46,716 nt of DNA from Moorena sp. SS36440bin_2 (GTDB taxonomy: Bacteria > Cyanobacteriota > Cyanobacteriia > Cyanobacteriales > Coleofasciculaceae). Positions 9,254-18,316 of the stretch are shown here, piece by piece (the stretch's first letter is position 1; each line of letters begins with the position of its first letter). Position numbers and translations under genes: made by a program. The stretch is taken from NCBI GenBank assembly GCA_011524395.1, contig WTKN01000233.1, positions 1 to 46,716 on the forward strand. Reading direction: 5' to 3'. A model generated the notes under the pieces. The model saw nothing but the letters and a program-made list of their open reading frames with translations. It ran no database searches and was not told where the DNA came from.

Positions 9254-10339
9254 TTAAGCCTCCTCATCTCCTGCTTCGATGGTATCCCCATCCTTGCTAT
9301 CCATAGGAGCCACTGAGTTAGCGGAAACTACTGCTCCCATGTCGAGAGCCTGACGTACTTGCTGCTCAATATTCTCAGCAAACTCGGGATGTTCAACTAA
9401 ATACTTAACTGTATTATCCCGACCTTGAGCAATATTGTCCCCATTGTGGCTATACCAGGCTCCCTTGCGCAGAATGACTTTGGTTTGTTCTGCTAAATCC
9501 ACCAGACACCCTAAGCGGGAAATCCCTTGGCCAAAAATAATGTCAAACTCTGCGATGCGGAAAGGAGGAGCAACTTTATTTTTAGCAACTTTGACTTTAG
9601 CACGAATCCCATATTCCCCCTCGTTAGATTTTTTCAGGGTTTGAATGCGACGAATATCGAGGCGAACTGAAGCATAGAACTTAAGTGCATTACCACCCGT
9701 AGTCACCTCTGGGCTACCATAGGTGATGCCGATTTTTTGTCGTAGCTGATTGAGGAAAATAACAGTACACCCAGACTTACCAATGTTACCAGCAATTTTT
9801 CGCAGCGCTTTACTCATCAACCGCGCCTGTAAGCCAACTTGGTTGTCACCCATTTCCCCTTCAATTTCTGCACGGGGTACCAAAGCAGCTACGGAGTCAA
9901 TCACAACGATATCCACTGCCGCAGAACGAACCAGTTGATCCACAATTTCTAGGGCTGATTCCCCTGTGTCAGGTTGAGATACTAAAAGGTTTTCGATGTC
10001 AACCCCCAAAGCGGCAGAGTAGGTAGGATCAAGAGCATGTTCTGCATCAACAAAAGCTGCAACTCCCCCAGATTTTTGGACTTCTGAGACAGCATGCAAC
10101 GCTAGGGTTGTCTTACCAGAGCTTTCTGGACCATAAATTTCTATAATGCGACCTTTTGGCAGACCACCCCCCAAGGCTAAATCTAGGGTTATTGCCCCAC
10201 TCCGAATTGTTTCCACTTTCATGCGGGTAGCATCACCCAAGCGCATGATGGCACCTTTACCAAAACTACGCTCAATTTGTTTTAGTACCAGGTTCAGAGC
10301 TTTTTCTTTTTCGGGACTGTTTGTGATTGGGGTAGCCAT
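9254..10339 (-). CDS. recA: RecA recombinase
   Basis: A 361-residue RecA of normal length. It has Walker A GPESSGKT (70-77), Walker [15 protein letters not shown], the LexA-coprotease/L2 region ([28 protein letters not shown]) and an acidic C-terminal tail ([15 protein letters not shown]). RecA forms filaments on single-stranded DNA, drives strand exchange and stimulates LexA self-cleavage. It is transcribed away from xseA; the 263-bp shared upstream region holds a perfect match to the cyanobacterial LexA box, though this lies 219 bp from the recA start and closer to xseA. A short C5/G5 hairpin (10393-10415) is in the leader. Confidence 0.98.
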   Translation of the reverse strand: MATPITNSPEKEKALNLVLKQIERSFGKGAIMRLGDATRMKVETIRSGAITLDLALGGGLPKGRIIEIYGPESSGKTTLALHAVSEVQKSGGVAAFVDAEHALDPTYSAALGVDIENLLVSQPDTGESALEIVDQLVRSAAVDIVVIDSVAALVPRAEIEGEMGDNQVGLQARLMSKALRKIAGNIGKSGCTVIFLNQLRQKIGITYGSPEVTTGGNALKFYASVRLDIRRIQTLKKSNEGEYGIRAKVKVAKNKVAPPFRIAEFDIIFGQGISRLGCLVDLAEQTKVILRKGAWYSHNGDNIAQGRDNTVKYLVEHPEFAENIEQQVRQALDMGAVVSANSVAPMDSKDGDTIEAGDEEA

Positions 10340-10557
10340 GGATGCCTCAAAAAAAATTTACTGTATCGGGACGGGTTTTGTCGTTTTAATTGTCCCCCTA
10401 GAGGAACATGGGGGATTGAAAGGGGATGTTGGTCAAGGAGTTATAAACTATAATTAACGATCCATTTTAACTGTTTAAGCTCCTTGAGCTTTCTGCAAAA
10501 CTGCTTGGTTAAGCTGAGTAGGAATGGTGAGGAGGATCAGTTACTTCGTTAAAGTAT

Positions 10558-10571
10558 AGTACAAGAGTACT
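10558..10571. promoter_or_regulatory. Predicted LexA box in the recA-xseA divergent region
   Basis: AGTACAAGAGTACT fits the published cyanobacterial LexA consensus RGTACNNNDGTWCB at every position and is an inverted repeat (AGTAC/GTACT). It ends 31 bases before the xseA start codon, where a bound repressor would overlap the promoter or early leader. This is a sequence match only. Confidence 0.65.
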
Positions 10572-10602
10572 TGCTTGTAAAGAAATTATCTGAAAGGAAC
10601 TA

Positions 10603-11871
10603 GTGGGATTTTATGATAGGGGCGCGTTCAGCGCATTGAACTCATCTACAATCAATTCCCTATTCTCCGAAGCAATTGTGTCGGTTGCTGGGTTAACCGA
10701 CTATATCCAAGAGTTGTTAGAGGAAGATAACCAACTCCATAGAATTTGGGTGATTGGAGAAGTTTCTAGTAGCAACCACCATCCAAAAGGGATGTTTTTT
10801 ACCCTCCAAGACCCAGATGCCAAGGCTACTATACAGTGTGTAGCCTGGAGGAGTCAGTTAAGCAAGCTGGTGCAGCTACCAGCAGTAGGAGAACAGTTGA
10901 TTATTTTGGGCAGCCTCAGAGTTTATCCTCAGCGGGGACAGTATCAGCTGAATGTCTGGCAAGCCTTACCGGCGGGTGAGGGGTTGCAAGCCTTGCGCTC
11001 ACGGCAATTACGCCAACGATTTGAAGCCGAAGGATTATTTGACCCACAACGAAAACGCCCCCTGCCGATTCATCCTGAAACTATTGCTGTGGTTACCTCT
11101 CCCCAAGCGGCTGCTTGGGGAGATATTAAACGTACACTACAGCAACGGTATCCTGGTTTACGAGTCTTGTTTTCACCGGCTCAGGTTCAGGGGAAACTTG
11201 CGATCGCATCAATAGTTAACGCTATTGATCGAGTCGAGCGGGATGGCAGAGCCAAACTACTGATATTAGCTCGGGGGGGTGGAGCATCAGAGGATTTAGC
11301 TTGTTTCAATGATGAACGGGTAGTTCGAGCAATTGCTAAATGCTCAATACCGGTGATCACCGGTATTGGTCATCAACGGGATGAATCCTTAGCTGACTTA
11401 GTAGCTGACTACAGTACTCACACCCCTACAGCAGCAGCGGAACAAGCTGTACCAGAACTGATCACCCTTTATGCTCAACATCAACAACGGCGGACTACCC
11501 TTTATCAAGCGGTGAGTCAAATCACAGAGGCATCTCGCCATAAACTGCACCATCTACGAACACGATTGCGACACCTAGCTCTAGACCAACAACTACACCA
11601 GCAACAAAATGGGATTGAATTCCAGCATCAGCGATTGTTACAAGTGACATCAAAGCTTTTGAGCCAAGGGATCCAGCACTGTCAACTTCTCAAGGAAAAG
11701 CTCAATAGCCTTGACCCTCAAAAAGTCCTACAACGAGGCTATGCACTAGTGCGCACCGCAGACGGAACCATTGCTTCGTCTACAGGGCATTTGGCTCCTG
11801 GAGACGAACTACAACTTCAGTTAGGTGAGGGTCAAGTTAACGTCAAGATTATCGAGATTGTTGATAGTTGA
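10603..11871 (+). CDS. xseA: Exodeoxyribonuclease VII large subunit
   Basis: A 422-residue protein starting with GTG 10603, preceded by a good ribosome site (GAAAGGAA). The N-terminal OB-fold (residues about 24-120: IWVIGEVSSSNHHPKGMFF) binds single-stranded DNA. The catalytic region follows (VVTSPQAAAWGDI, ARGGGASEDL, GIGHQRDESLADLVAD, STHTPTAAAE), and the C-terminus is a long helical coiled coil that would hold XseB subunits. ExoVII degrades single-stranded DNA in mismatch repair and damage clean-up. The small subunit gene xseB is often next to xseA but is absent here: argD converges 17 bp downstream. A likely LexA box lies just upstream. Confidence 0.96.
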   Translation: MGFYDRGAFSALNSSTINSLFSEAIVSVAGLTDYIQELLEEDNQLHRIWVIGEVSSSNHHPKGMFFTLQDPDAKATIQCVAWRSQLSKLVQLPAVGEQLIILGSLRVYPQRGQYQLNVWQALPAGEGLQALRSRQLRQRFEAEGLFDPQRKRPLPIHPETIAVVTSPQAAAWGDIKRTLQQRYPGLRVLFSPAQVQGKLAIASIVNAIDRVERDGRAKLLILARGGGASEDLACFNDERVVRAIAKCSIPVITGIGHQRDESLADLVADYSTHTPTAAAEQAVPELITLYAQHQQRRTTLYQAVSQITEASRHKLHHLRTRLRHLALDQQLHQQQNGIEFQHQRLLQVTSKLLSQGIQHCQLLKEKLNSLDPQKVLQRGYALVRTADGTIASSTGHLAPGDELQLQLGEGQVNVKIIEIVDS

Positions 11872-11888
11872 TGGTTGAGGGTTGACGG

Positions 11889-13169
11889 TTAAGCTAAAGC
11901 TTGTAAGGCTTGCTCTAGGATCAGAGCCGCTTGGTCAACTTCCTCAGCTGAGACAATTAGGGGTGGAACAAAGCGAACTACCTTTGGTCCTGCTGGTACC
12001 AACAACAAACCCCGTTCCATCACAGCTTTAACTACATCGATGGAAGTTAGATCAATATTTGATTTCAGTTCAAGCCCATTAATTAAACCCCAGCCTCGCA
12101 CTTCTTCAATCACTTCGGGATAGTTATCAGCGATCGCTGATAGTCTGGTGCGCAGCTGCTGACCCCGCACCTGAACATTGTGCAAAATGTTCTCCTGTTC
12201 CAAGGTTTTTCCTACAGATAGGGCAACTGCACAGACAAAGGGATTACCACCAAAGGTGCTAGCGTGCTCTCCCGGTTGGAAGATATCACAGAATTTCTTA
12301 GACATCATCGCTCCAATGGGAATGCCACCAGCCAATCCCTTAGCACTGGTGAAGATATCTGGTTCTATTCCCAGATTCTGATAGCCCCAGTATTTACCAG
12401 TGCGACCCATACCAACCTGAACTTCATCTAGAATCAGCAGGATGCCAGTTTCATCACAGATCTTTCTAACTTGCTGGAAGTAGTCTAGGTCTCCTGGGCG
12501 AACACCCCCTTCTCCCTGCAATGGTTCGAGCATCACTGCTGCTACCCGCCGATTTCCCTCATCAATATCTGCGATCGCATTTTCCAATGCCTGAATATCG
12601 TTGTAGGGTACGTACTCGAAGCCAGGTACCAAGGGGTCAAAGTTTTTTTGGTACTTAGGCTGGCCAGTAGCTGTGATTGTTGCCAAGGTTCGCCCATGGA
12701 AACTAGCTTGAGCGGTCAAAATCACTGGCTGTTCAATCTCGAGAACAGTGTGGCCATATTTCCGTGCCAGTTTGATAGCAGCTTCATTAGCCTCCGCTCC
12801 CGAGTTACAGAAAAATACTCGTTCTGCACAAGAATGGTCAATGAGCCACTTCGCTAATGCCCCTTGCTCTGGAATGTAGTAGAGATTGGAAACATGGTTT
12901 AGCTTTTGGATTTGCTTAATTACCGTTTCTACCACAACTGGGTGAGCATGACCTAAGGTACAGGTAGCAATCCCTGCCACAAAGTCAAGATAGTCTCGCC
13001 CCGAAGTATCCCAGACATGGCAACCTGCTCCCCGCTCTAAGGCAATAGGAAAGCGTCCATAGGTTTTCATGACCCTAGCATCGAATTCTGTTAGGTCATA
13101 AAGCGCACCCCCAGCCGGAGCTAAATCTGCCGGTGGCGAGGGATTGTTAACAATAGTTTCTGGGCTCAC
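11889..13169 (-). CDS. argD: Acetylornithine aminotransferase
   Basis: A 426-residue class III PLP aminotransferase starting with GTG (13169-13167). It shows the cofactor motifs CNSGAEANEAAIKLAR (121-136), LLILDEVQVGMGRTG (D248, Q251) and the Schiff-base lysine K277 in TSAKGLAGGIP. ArgD converts N-acetylglutamate semialdehyde and glutamate to N-acetylornithine in arginine synthesis; in cyanobacteria arginine also feeds cyanophycin. A close relative such as succinylornithine or ornithine aminotransferase cannot be excluded by motif alone, but overall similarity favours ArgD. It is not with other arg genes. Confidence 0.93.
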   Translation of the reverse strand: MSPETIVNNPSPPADLAPAGGALYDLTEFDARVMKTYGRFPIALERGAGCHVWDTSGRDYLDFVAGIATCTLGHAHPVVVETVIKQIQKLNHVSNLYYIPEQGALAKWLIDHSCAERVFFCNSGAEANEAAIKLARKYGHTVLEIEQPVILTAQASFHGRTLATITATGQPKYQKNFDPLVPGFEYVPYNDIQALENAIADIDEGNRRVAAVMLEPLQGEGGVRPGDLDYFQQVRKICDETGILLILDEVQVGMGRTGKYWGYQNLGIEPDIFTSAKGLAGGIPIGAMMSKKFCDIFQPGEHASTFGGNPFVCAVALSVGKTLEQENILHNVQVRGQQLRTRLSAIADNYPEVIEEVRGWGLINGLELKSNIDLTSIDVVKAVMERGLLLVPAGPKVVRFVPPLIVSAEEVDQAALILEQALQALA

Positions 13170-13242
13170 GAGCTTAGTCCTTGTGTGATTAGTGAACGGT
13201 CAAGGTTGGCTTTCTAGGATTTACCAATCAACGTATGGAGCT

Positions 13243-13890
13243 TTATGCCATACTATTTTCAATTGCCCAACGGGCTAATTCAGTACGGTTATGGAGACCA
13301 GTTTTACCTAGCATGTTCGATACGTGACTTTCTATGGTACGCTGAGAAACATTCAGTTTCTGAGCAATTTCCCGATTTGCCATACCTCTTGCCACAAACT
13401 GGACAACTTTTAGCTCAGTAGGAGTCAACTCAACATCATAAGGAACCTTAATTTTGGGTGTGCTGTCTGGACCAGAACCTGAATGAAGGATTAGACGAGA
13501 AGCTTGTTTGAGGGAGGATTCCACCTGTGCTACCAGTTCTTCTGGCTCAAAAGGCTTCACCATATAAACATCCGCACCCTTATTGAGTCCCTTTACTCGA
13601 TCTTGGCTTTGACCCTTGGCTGAGAGAAATAGTATGGGAATCCAGCTGGTGCGAGAATCATCTCTGACCTTTTCGACCAGGGTATAGCCGTCCATCTCTG
13701 GCATCATTACGTCACAGATAATCATATCAGGAATATCTTGCTCTAAAATGTCCAGAGCTTCTTTTCCATGTTCAGCAGTAACCACTTGGTATCCCCGAAA
13801 CTCGAGGTAGTCCTTCACTAGTAATATCAGGTTAGGGTCATCATCAATCAGCAGCAGTTTCTTTTGCTCTCTTACAGCATTGTCCTTCAT
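13243..13890 (-). CDS. rre1: NarL-type response regulator Rre1/Ycf29
   Basis: Start taken as ATG 13890-13888 (215 residues). A longer frame to 14007 would begin with TTG and adds a poor, repeat-derived stretch. The receiver domain (residues 10-125) has acidic pocket DDD 16-18, phosphorylation site D60 (MIICDVMMPEMDGY), S90 and K112. A LuxR/GerE helix-turn-helix follows (about 150-207: ELTPTELKVVQFVARG, ANREIAQKLNVSQRTIESHVSNM). The sequence matches cyanobacterial Rre1, the algal plastid Ycf29. Rre1, with kinase Hik34, controls heat-shock genes including groESL in model cyanobacteria. Here it lies about 1.1 kb from groESL, whose promoter region has a K-box. The kinase gene is not in the window. 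Confidence 0.87.
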   Translation of the reverse strand: MKDNAVREQKKLLLIDDDPNLILLVKDYLEFRGYQVVTAEHGKEALDILEQDIPDMIICDVMMPEMDGYTLVEKVRDDSRTSWIPILFLSAKGQSQDRVKGLNKGADVYMVKPFEPEELVAQVESSLKQASRLILHSGSGPDSTPKIKVPYDVELTPTELKVVQFVARGMANREIAQKLNVSQRTIESHVSNMLGKTGLHNRTELARWAIENSMA

Positions 13891-14146
13891 AACTGTAACG
13901 TTTCTTATACTTTGCTTGCTTAATTTTCGTAAATAGTGGTAGTTCCTCTTGCCTTTTGCCTTTTCTAATGCCTGGAAGTTACCAAGCTGCTTTAACTCTC
14001 CAACCAATAATCCTACCTCACCATAATTAGGGTTGGTAAGGAAAAGAGGTAACTTGAACTTTGCCCCTGGAACCTGAGGCTCACTAAATCAGTAATTTTA
14101 GAACCCGCATCGGTTGCAAAAGTCGGGTTTATGACTACGCTAGATG

Positions 14147-14680
14147 TTAACCTGGTTGGGGTTGCGGACGATCTGCTGCCATTGCCTGGTAGTCTGAAGC
14201 AGATGCTTGAAGAGTTTCTGGCAAAGGATGAACTAAAAAAGCATAGTCTTCTAAAACTTGGTTGCCAATAATATGCTCTTGAATAATCCGTTCAATCACC
14301 TCAGGGGTAGCACTATGATACCAAACACCGTCTGGGTAAACTACCATGACAGGACCAGAGGTGCAGACTCGCAGACAATTAGCCTTGGTACGAAAAATGT
14401 AACTTGCTTGAACATCCTTTGGCTGGTCTAGTTTTAGTTCTTTAAGGCGTTTTTTGAGATATTCCCAGGATTCAAGGCTAATTTCTTTTGAGCAGCATTT
14501 GGGTTTAGTTTGATCAGCACACAGGAAAATGTGACGCTGAATTTGATTAAGTCCTAAGCTCTTTACGTTAGCAGCTAGGGGACTTTGCTCTGATACAACG
14601 AAAGTCGAAGTGTCAGAAATTTCCGAATTATCAGAATTAGATGCTTGGGTAGCTGAGGGCTCAGTTTTGTCTGCTGGCAT
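14147..14680 (-). CDS. Thioredoxin-like [2Fe-2S] ferredoxin domain protein
   Basis: A 177-residue protein. Residues 48-150 match the thioredoxin-fold (2Fe-2S) ferredoxin family: [14 protein letters not shown] (C54, C62, C63) and [24 protein letters not shown] (C102, C106), which together supply the cluster ligands. The first 45 residues are Ser/Thr/Asn-rich and probably flexible. The redox partner is unknown; in cyanobacteria this family appears as a stand-alone soluble electron carrier or regulator. It is transcribed in the same direction as rre1, 256 bp upstream of it, and divergently from groES. Start ATG at 14680. Confidence 0.85.
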   Translation of the reverse strand: MPADKTEPSATQASNSDNSEISDTSTFVVSEQSPLAANVKSLGLNQIQRHIFLCADQTKPKCCSKEISLESWEYLKKRLKELKLDQPKDVQASYIFRTKANCLRVCTSGPVMVVYPDGVWYHSATPEVIERIIQEHIIGNQVLEDYAFLVHPLPETLQASASDYQAMAADRPQPQPG

Positions 14681-14931
14681 GAGTTTTAGGGCTTTGTCAG
14701 GATGAGTGGAAAGGGCGAGAGTAAGAATATAGTTGTTATATCTATTTGCTTGTTTGAGTTATCAGTGATCAGCAGTCCATTGGTTGCAGTTCTGTTCTTT
14801 TGAGGAATTCCTGGGACTAAGGTCAAGCCTTCAATGAAACAGGTATAAGCGACAGCATACTCATAGGGATACACAGAGAATAACTCAAAGCTATATCATC
14901 CGTGCATTCGCCATCTCTTAACCTGCCATGA

Positions 14932-14947
14932 GTTCGGGAACCCGTAC
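14932..14947 (+). promoter_or_regulatory. K-box upstream of groESL
   Basis: GTTCGG-GAAC-CCGTAC matches the K-box consensus GTTCGG-NNAN-CCNNAC described upstream of cyanobacterial groE genes. It lies 39 bases before CIRCE. The box has been linked to light and heat induction that does not need HrcA. Confidence 0.75.
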
Positions 14948-14986
14948 AGAGGTATTTATTGCCATCTCCTGCTGATTTTGAGTAAA

Positions 14987-15013
14987 TTAGCACTCAGGAG
15001 CTGAGAGTGCTAA
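14987..15013 (+). promoter_or_regulatory. CIRCE operator (HrcA binding site)
   Basis: TTAGCACTC-N9-GAGTGCTAA is a perfect CIRCE inverted repeat, 34 bases before the groES ATG. HrcA binding here would repress groESL until heat stress. hrcA itself is not in the window. Confidence 0.97.
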
Positions 15014-15047
15014 ATCGGCTCAGATGAAGTAGAGAGGAAAAACTGAT

Positions 15048-15359
15048 ATGGCAGCTGTAACTCTGAGTGTTTCCACCGTTAAGCCCTTAGGAGATCGAGT
15101 TTTTGTTAAGGTAAGCGCCGCTGAAGAAAAAACTGCTGGGGGTATCCTACTACCGGATAACGCTAAGGAAAAGCCTCAAGTTGGGGAAATTGTAGCCACC
15201 GGACCTGGCAAGCGCAACGATGATGGTTCTCACGCGGCTCTCGAAGTCAAAGTAGGGGACAAGGTACTTTACTCAAAGTACGCTGGTACCGATATTAAGT
15301 TAGGCAACGAAGAGTACGTTTTGTTGTCAGAGAAAGACATCTTGGCAGTCGTCAGCTAA
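15048..15359 (+). CDS. groES: Co-chaperonin GroES
   Basis: A 103-residue GroES of normal length. It has the N-terminal [11 protein letters not shown] strand, the mobile loop [18 protein letters not shown] that contacts GroEL, and the roof and C-terminal strand ([26 protein letters not shown]). The heptameric lid closes the GroEL cavity during protein folding in the cytoplasm. It is first gene of a groES-groEL operon; the 101-base gap before groEL contains TTTTACCTTCAACC-type repeats but no terminator. Control is by CIRCE and a K-box directly upstream. Confidence 0.98.
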   Translation: MAAVTLSVSTVKPLGDRVFVKVSAAEEKTAGGILLPDNAKEKPQVGEIVATGPGKRNDDGSHAALEVKVGDKVLYSKYAGTDIKLGNEEYVLLSEKDILAVVS

Positions 15360-15460
15360 CACCTTGAAGGCAAACAAGTTGAACCCTTAAATTTTCAACC
15401 TTTTACCTTTAACCTTTTACCTTCAACCTTAATAACCCTTAGGAACTGAATTCAAAACCT

Positions 15461-17092
15461 ATGGCTAAGCGCATTATTTACAACGAAAATGCTCGTCGCG
15501 CCCTAGAAAAGGGAATGGACACTCTGACTGAAGCTGTAGCTGTCACCCTTGGACCAAAAGGTCGCAACGTAGTGTTAGAGAAGAAGTTTGGTGCTCCTCA
15601 AATTGTTAATGACGGTGTCACCATTGCTAAAGAGATTGAACTGGAAGACCACATTGAAAATACTGGTGTTTCTCTGATTCGGCAAGCAGCTTCCAAAACC
15701 AATGATGCTGCTGGTGATGGCACTACAACCGCTACGGTACTAGCTCATGCTGTGGTTAAAGAAGGCTTGCGCAACGTTGCTGCGGGTGCTAACCCAATCG
15801 CGTTGAAGCGTGGTATTGATAAAGCTACTGCGTTTTTGGTGGACAAGATTGCTGAACATGCCCGTTCAGTAGAAGATTCTAAAGCCGTTGCCCAAGTTGG
15901 TTCTATCTCTGCGGGTAACGATGAGACCGTTGGTCAGATGATTGCTGACGCAATGGACAAAGTTGGCAAAGAGGGTGTGATTTCTCTTGAAGAAGGGAAG
16001 TCTATGACCACTGAACTAGAAATTACTGAAGGGATGCGCTTTGACAAAGGCTATATCTCTCCCTACTTTGCTACTGACACTGAGCGGATGGAAGCAGTTC
16101 TAGAAGAACCTCACCTGCTCCTCACTGACAAGAAAATTACCCTGGTACAAGACCTTGTGCCAGTACTTGAGCAAGTGGCTCGTTCCGGCAAGCCGTTGCT
16201 GATTATTGCTGAGGACATTGAGAAAGAAGCCCTGGCCACCTTGGTGGTCAACCGCCTACGGGGTGTTTTGAATGTGGCAGCTGTCAAGGCTCCTGGGTTT
16301 GGCGATCGCCGTAAGGCTATGCTGGAGGACATTGCTACTCTAACTGGTGCACAAGTAATCACTGAAGATGCAGGTCTAAAGCTTGACAACGCCAAGCTGG
16401 AAATGCTGGGTAAATCCCGTCGTGTGACCATCACTAAGGACAACACTACTGTCGTTGCTGAAGGTAACGAAAATGCAGTCAAGGCTCGTTGTGAGCAAAT
16501 CCGCCGTCAGATGGACGAAAGCGATTCTTCCTACGACAAAGAAAAACTGCAAGAGCGATTAGCTAAGCTGGCTGGTGGTGTCGCAGTGATTAAAGTGGGT
16601 GCTGCGACAGAAACGGAAATGAAAGACCGCAAGCTGCGTTTGGAAGATGCCATCAACGCTACCAAGGCAGCTGTGGAAGAAGGTATTGTCCCTGGTGGTG
16701 GCACAACATTAGCTCACCTGACTCCTGACCTAGAAACTTGGGCAAACGAGAACCTAAAGGCTGAAGAACTTACTGGTGCTATGATTGTTTCTCGTGCCTT
16801 GTCTGCACCTCTGAAGCGAATTGCCCAGAACGCTGGTCAAAATGGTGCGGTGATCGCTGAGCGAGTTAAAGAAAAAGAATTTAACGTTGGCTACAATGCT
16901 TCCAATGGTGAGTTTGTAGATATGTTTGAAGCTGGAATCGTTGACCCAGCTAAGGTAACTCGTTCTGCTCTCCAAAATGCCGCTTCCATCGCAGGTATGG
17001 TCTTGACCACTGAGTGTATTGTGGTAGAAAAGCCTGAGCCTAAGGACAATGCTCCTGCTGGTGCTGGTATGGGTGGAGATTTTGATTACTAA
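15461..17092 (+). CDS. groEL: Chaperonin GroEL (GroEL1, operon copy)
   Basis: A 543-residue chaperonin. Visible are the ATP-site motifs TLGPKGRNV and [11 protein letters not shown], the apical domain with [14 protein letters not shown], and the second equatorial part with [11 protein letters not shown]. The C-terminus, [13 protein letters not shown], differs from the GGM repeats of E. coli and resembles GroEL1 of cyanobacterial groESL operons. Two seven-membered rings fold proteins with GroES. Cyanobacteria usually have a second, unlinked groEL2, not present here. A strong terminator follows. Confidence 0.98.
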   Translation: MAKRIIYNENARRALEKGMDTLTEAVAVTLGPKGRNVVLEKKFGAPQIVNDGVTIAKEIELEDHIENTGVSLIRQAASKTNDAAGDGTTTATVLAHAVVKEGLRNVAAGANPIALKRGIDKATAFLVDKIAEHARSVEDSKAVAQVGSISAGNDETVGQMIADAMDKVGKEGVISLEEGKSMTTELEITEGMRFDKGYISPYFATDTERMEAVLEEPHLLLTDKKITLVQDLVPVLEQVARSGKPLLIIAEDIEKEALATLVVNRLRGVLNVAAVKAPGFGDRRKAMLEDIATLTGAQVITEDAGLKLDNAKLEMLGKSRRVTITKDNTTVVAEGNENAVKARCEQIRRQMDESDSSYDKEKLQERLAKLAGGVAVIKVGAATETEMKDRKLRLEDAINATKAAVEEGIVPGGGTTLAHLTPDLETWANENLKAEELTGAMIVSRALSAPLKRIAQNAGQNGAVIAERVKEKEFNVGYNASNGEFVDMFEAGIVDPAKVTRSALQNAASIAGMVLTTECIVVEKPEPKDNAPAGAGMGGDFDY

Positions 17093-17132
17093 AGCCTACG
17101 GAATTAATTAAAGTACTCTAATTGCACTATAG

Positions 17133-17220
17133 GTGCGCTCTTACCATTAAGAATTAAATTCGCACCGCTTTGCGCGCGCCTTTCGGCAAAGCCGACGCGG
17201 TGCGCATTATGGTCGCACCA
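17133..17220 (+). repeat. Dispersed repeat, copy A (core CCATTAAGAATTAAATTCGC)
   Basis: The core at 17144-17163 recurs at 24066-24085, 26343-26362 and 33564-33583 with few changes. It contains the palindrome GAATT-A-AATTC and is followed by a GC-rich palindromic tail (GCGCGCGCC, GACGCGGTGCGC). Confidence 0.75.
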
Positions 17221-17231
17221 TTAGCTATTTA

Positions 17232-17265
17232 CAGCTGCTTCTTCAACGAAGCAGCTGCTTTTTAT
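17232..17265 (+). terminator. Terminator of the groESL operon
   Basis: CAGCTGCTTC-TTCAAC-GAAGCAGCTG forms a perfect 10-bp stem followed by CTTTTTATT, a classical intrinsic terminator 140 bases after groEL. Confidence 0.9.
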
Positions 17266-17329
17266 TACCCAAACAAACCTAGATTCTCTAATCTAAGAGA
17301 TACTAGAAACGAGCCTTGCAGCAGTTGAG

Positions 17330-18316
17330 ATGGGACAGTTGCCTATGTCTTTGAAAATTGAATACGGACTCTTCAAGCTTGATTTCACTGACTACCACGC
17401 AGTTTTAGGAATTCCGGTTGATGCGAATGTTAAGGCAGTCCGTCAACGCTACCTTCAAATTGCTAGACGTTTGCATCCCGACAGTTGCAAAGCCAGTACC
17501 GAAGCGGAAAAAAAACAAGCAAATCTGCTGTTAACACGGCTGGTTAATCCCGCTTATGAACAGCTCTCTAGAGGTCATCGTGACTATGCTGCTAGTCTAA
17601 GCCACTTGAGTAAGCGCTTAGGGGCTCAAGGAGATAAAATTTCCCTAGCTAGCGTAACGGCTAAGCAATTATTACAAGCAGGGGCAAATTTAGATAATCT
17701 TTACAGAAGCTCAGTTGACCACCTAGCATCAGAGCAATACCAAGCCCTTGACAAAGCGTTGGCAAAAATTGCCGAAATCAGTGAACTTAACCTAGTTTAT
17801 CTGATGTGTAAAAGTAGTAAGGGCCAAACGGTGAAAACTCCTGTTTCAACCCCTGTTAAAACTAAAGCAACTGGTGTGACCCAGCCAAAGAGTCAGACTA
17901 GTACCGCTGGCACATCACAGGGAGAGTCGGTTGGGCCTAAGGGAGTATCACGAGTGGATAGCTATATCCGACGTGCTGAAGGATATTTGGTCAAGAACAA
18001 TTTTGCTGCGGCAGTTCTGGAGTTACGAGAAGCTCTCAAGTTGGACCAAAACAATAGCGACTGCCATAGTTTATTGGGAATTGCTTATTTGAAGCAAAAT
18101 AAGGGGACAATGGCTAAAGTACACATTAATAAGGCGTTGCAATTGAATCCTCAGAACGAAAGAGCATTGAAGGCTAAACAGGTTATCAATGAATTCACCC
18201 TGAAAAGTGGCGGTAACCAGTCAAAGGTGTCTCCTGAAGCAGCTAAAGGGAAACCGTCCAATAAATCTAATACTGGTGGGTTATTTGGTGGTTTATTTGG
18301 TGGAAAGAAAAAGTAA
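17330..18316 (+). CDS. J-domain protein with C-terminal TPR repeats
   Basis: A 328-residue protein. Residues 19-90 form a J domain with an intact HPD motif (H49-P50-D51 in RRLHPDS), so it should stimulate a DnaK ATPase. The centre (about 165-205) is a Thr/Ser/Pro linker. Residues about 212-285 hold two TPR-like repeats (AEGYLVKNNFAAAVLELREALKLD; LLGIAYLKQNKGTMAKVHINKALQLNP). The tail is GGLFGGLFGGKKK. M6 is an alternative start. The stop codon shares a base with the hisZ start (TAATG), implying translational coupling, though no functional link is evident. It follows groESL on the same strand, after a terminator. Confidence 0.87.
   Translation: MGQLPMSLKIEYGLFKLDFTDYHAVLGIPVDANVKAVRQRYLQIARRLHPDSCKASTEAEKKQANLLLTRLVNPAYEQLSRGHRDYAASLSHLSKRLGAQGDKISLASVTAKQLLQAGANLDNLYRSSVDHLASEQYQALDKALAKIAEISELNLVYLMCKSSKGQTVKTPVSTPVKTKATGVTQPKSQTSTAGTSQGESVGPKGVSRVDSYIRRAEGYLVKNNFAAAVLELREALKLDQNNSDCHSLLGIAYLKQNKGTMAKVHINKALQLNPQNERALKAKQVINEFTLKSGGNQSKVSPEAAKGKPSNKSNTGGLFGGLFGGKKK

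Larger units (their letters stand above)
14681..15047 (+). promoter_or_regulatory. groESL control region (K-box and CIRCE)
   Basis: This 367-base gap holds the groESL regulatory sites and no credible gene; a 62-codon minus-strand frame at 14686-14874 has no recognisable features. The K-box lies at 14932-14947 and CIRCE at 14987-15013, followed by the ribosome site (AGAGAGGAAA) before groES. Confidence 0.8.

Noticed and set aside
13891-14007. N-terminal extension of Rre1
   Set aside because: It needs a TTG start and adds residues not seen in the receiver family; ATG 13890 gives the expected protein.
14686-14874. 62-codon minus-strand frame before groES
   Set aside because: No ribosome site or recognisable feature, and it lies in the regulatory gap beside the groESL control sites.
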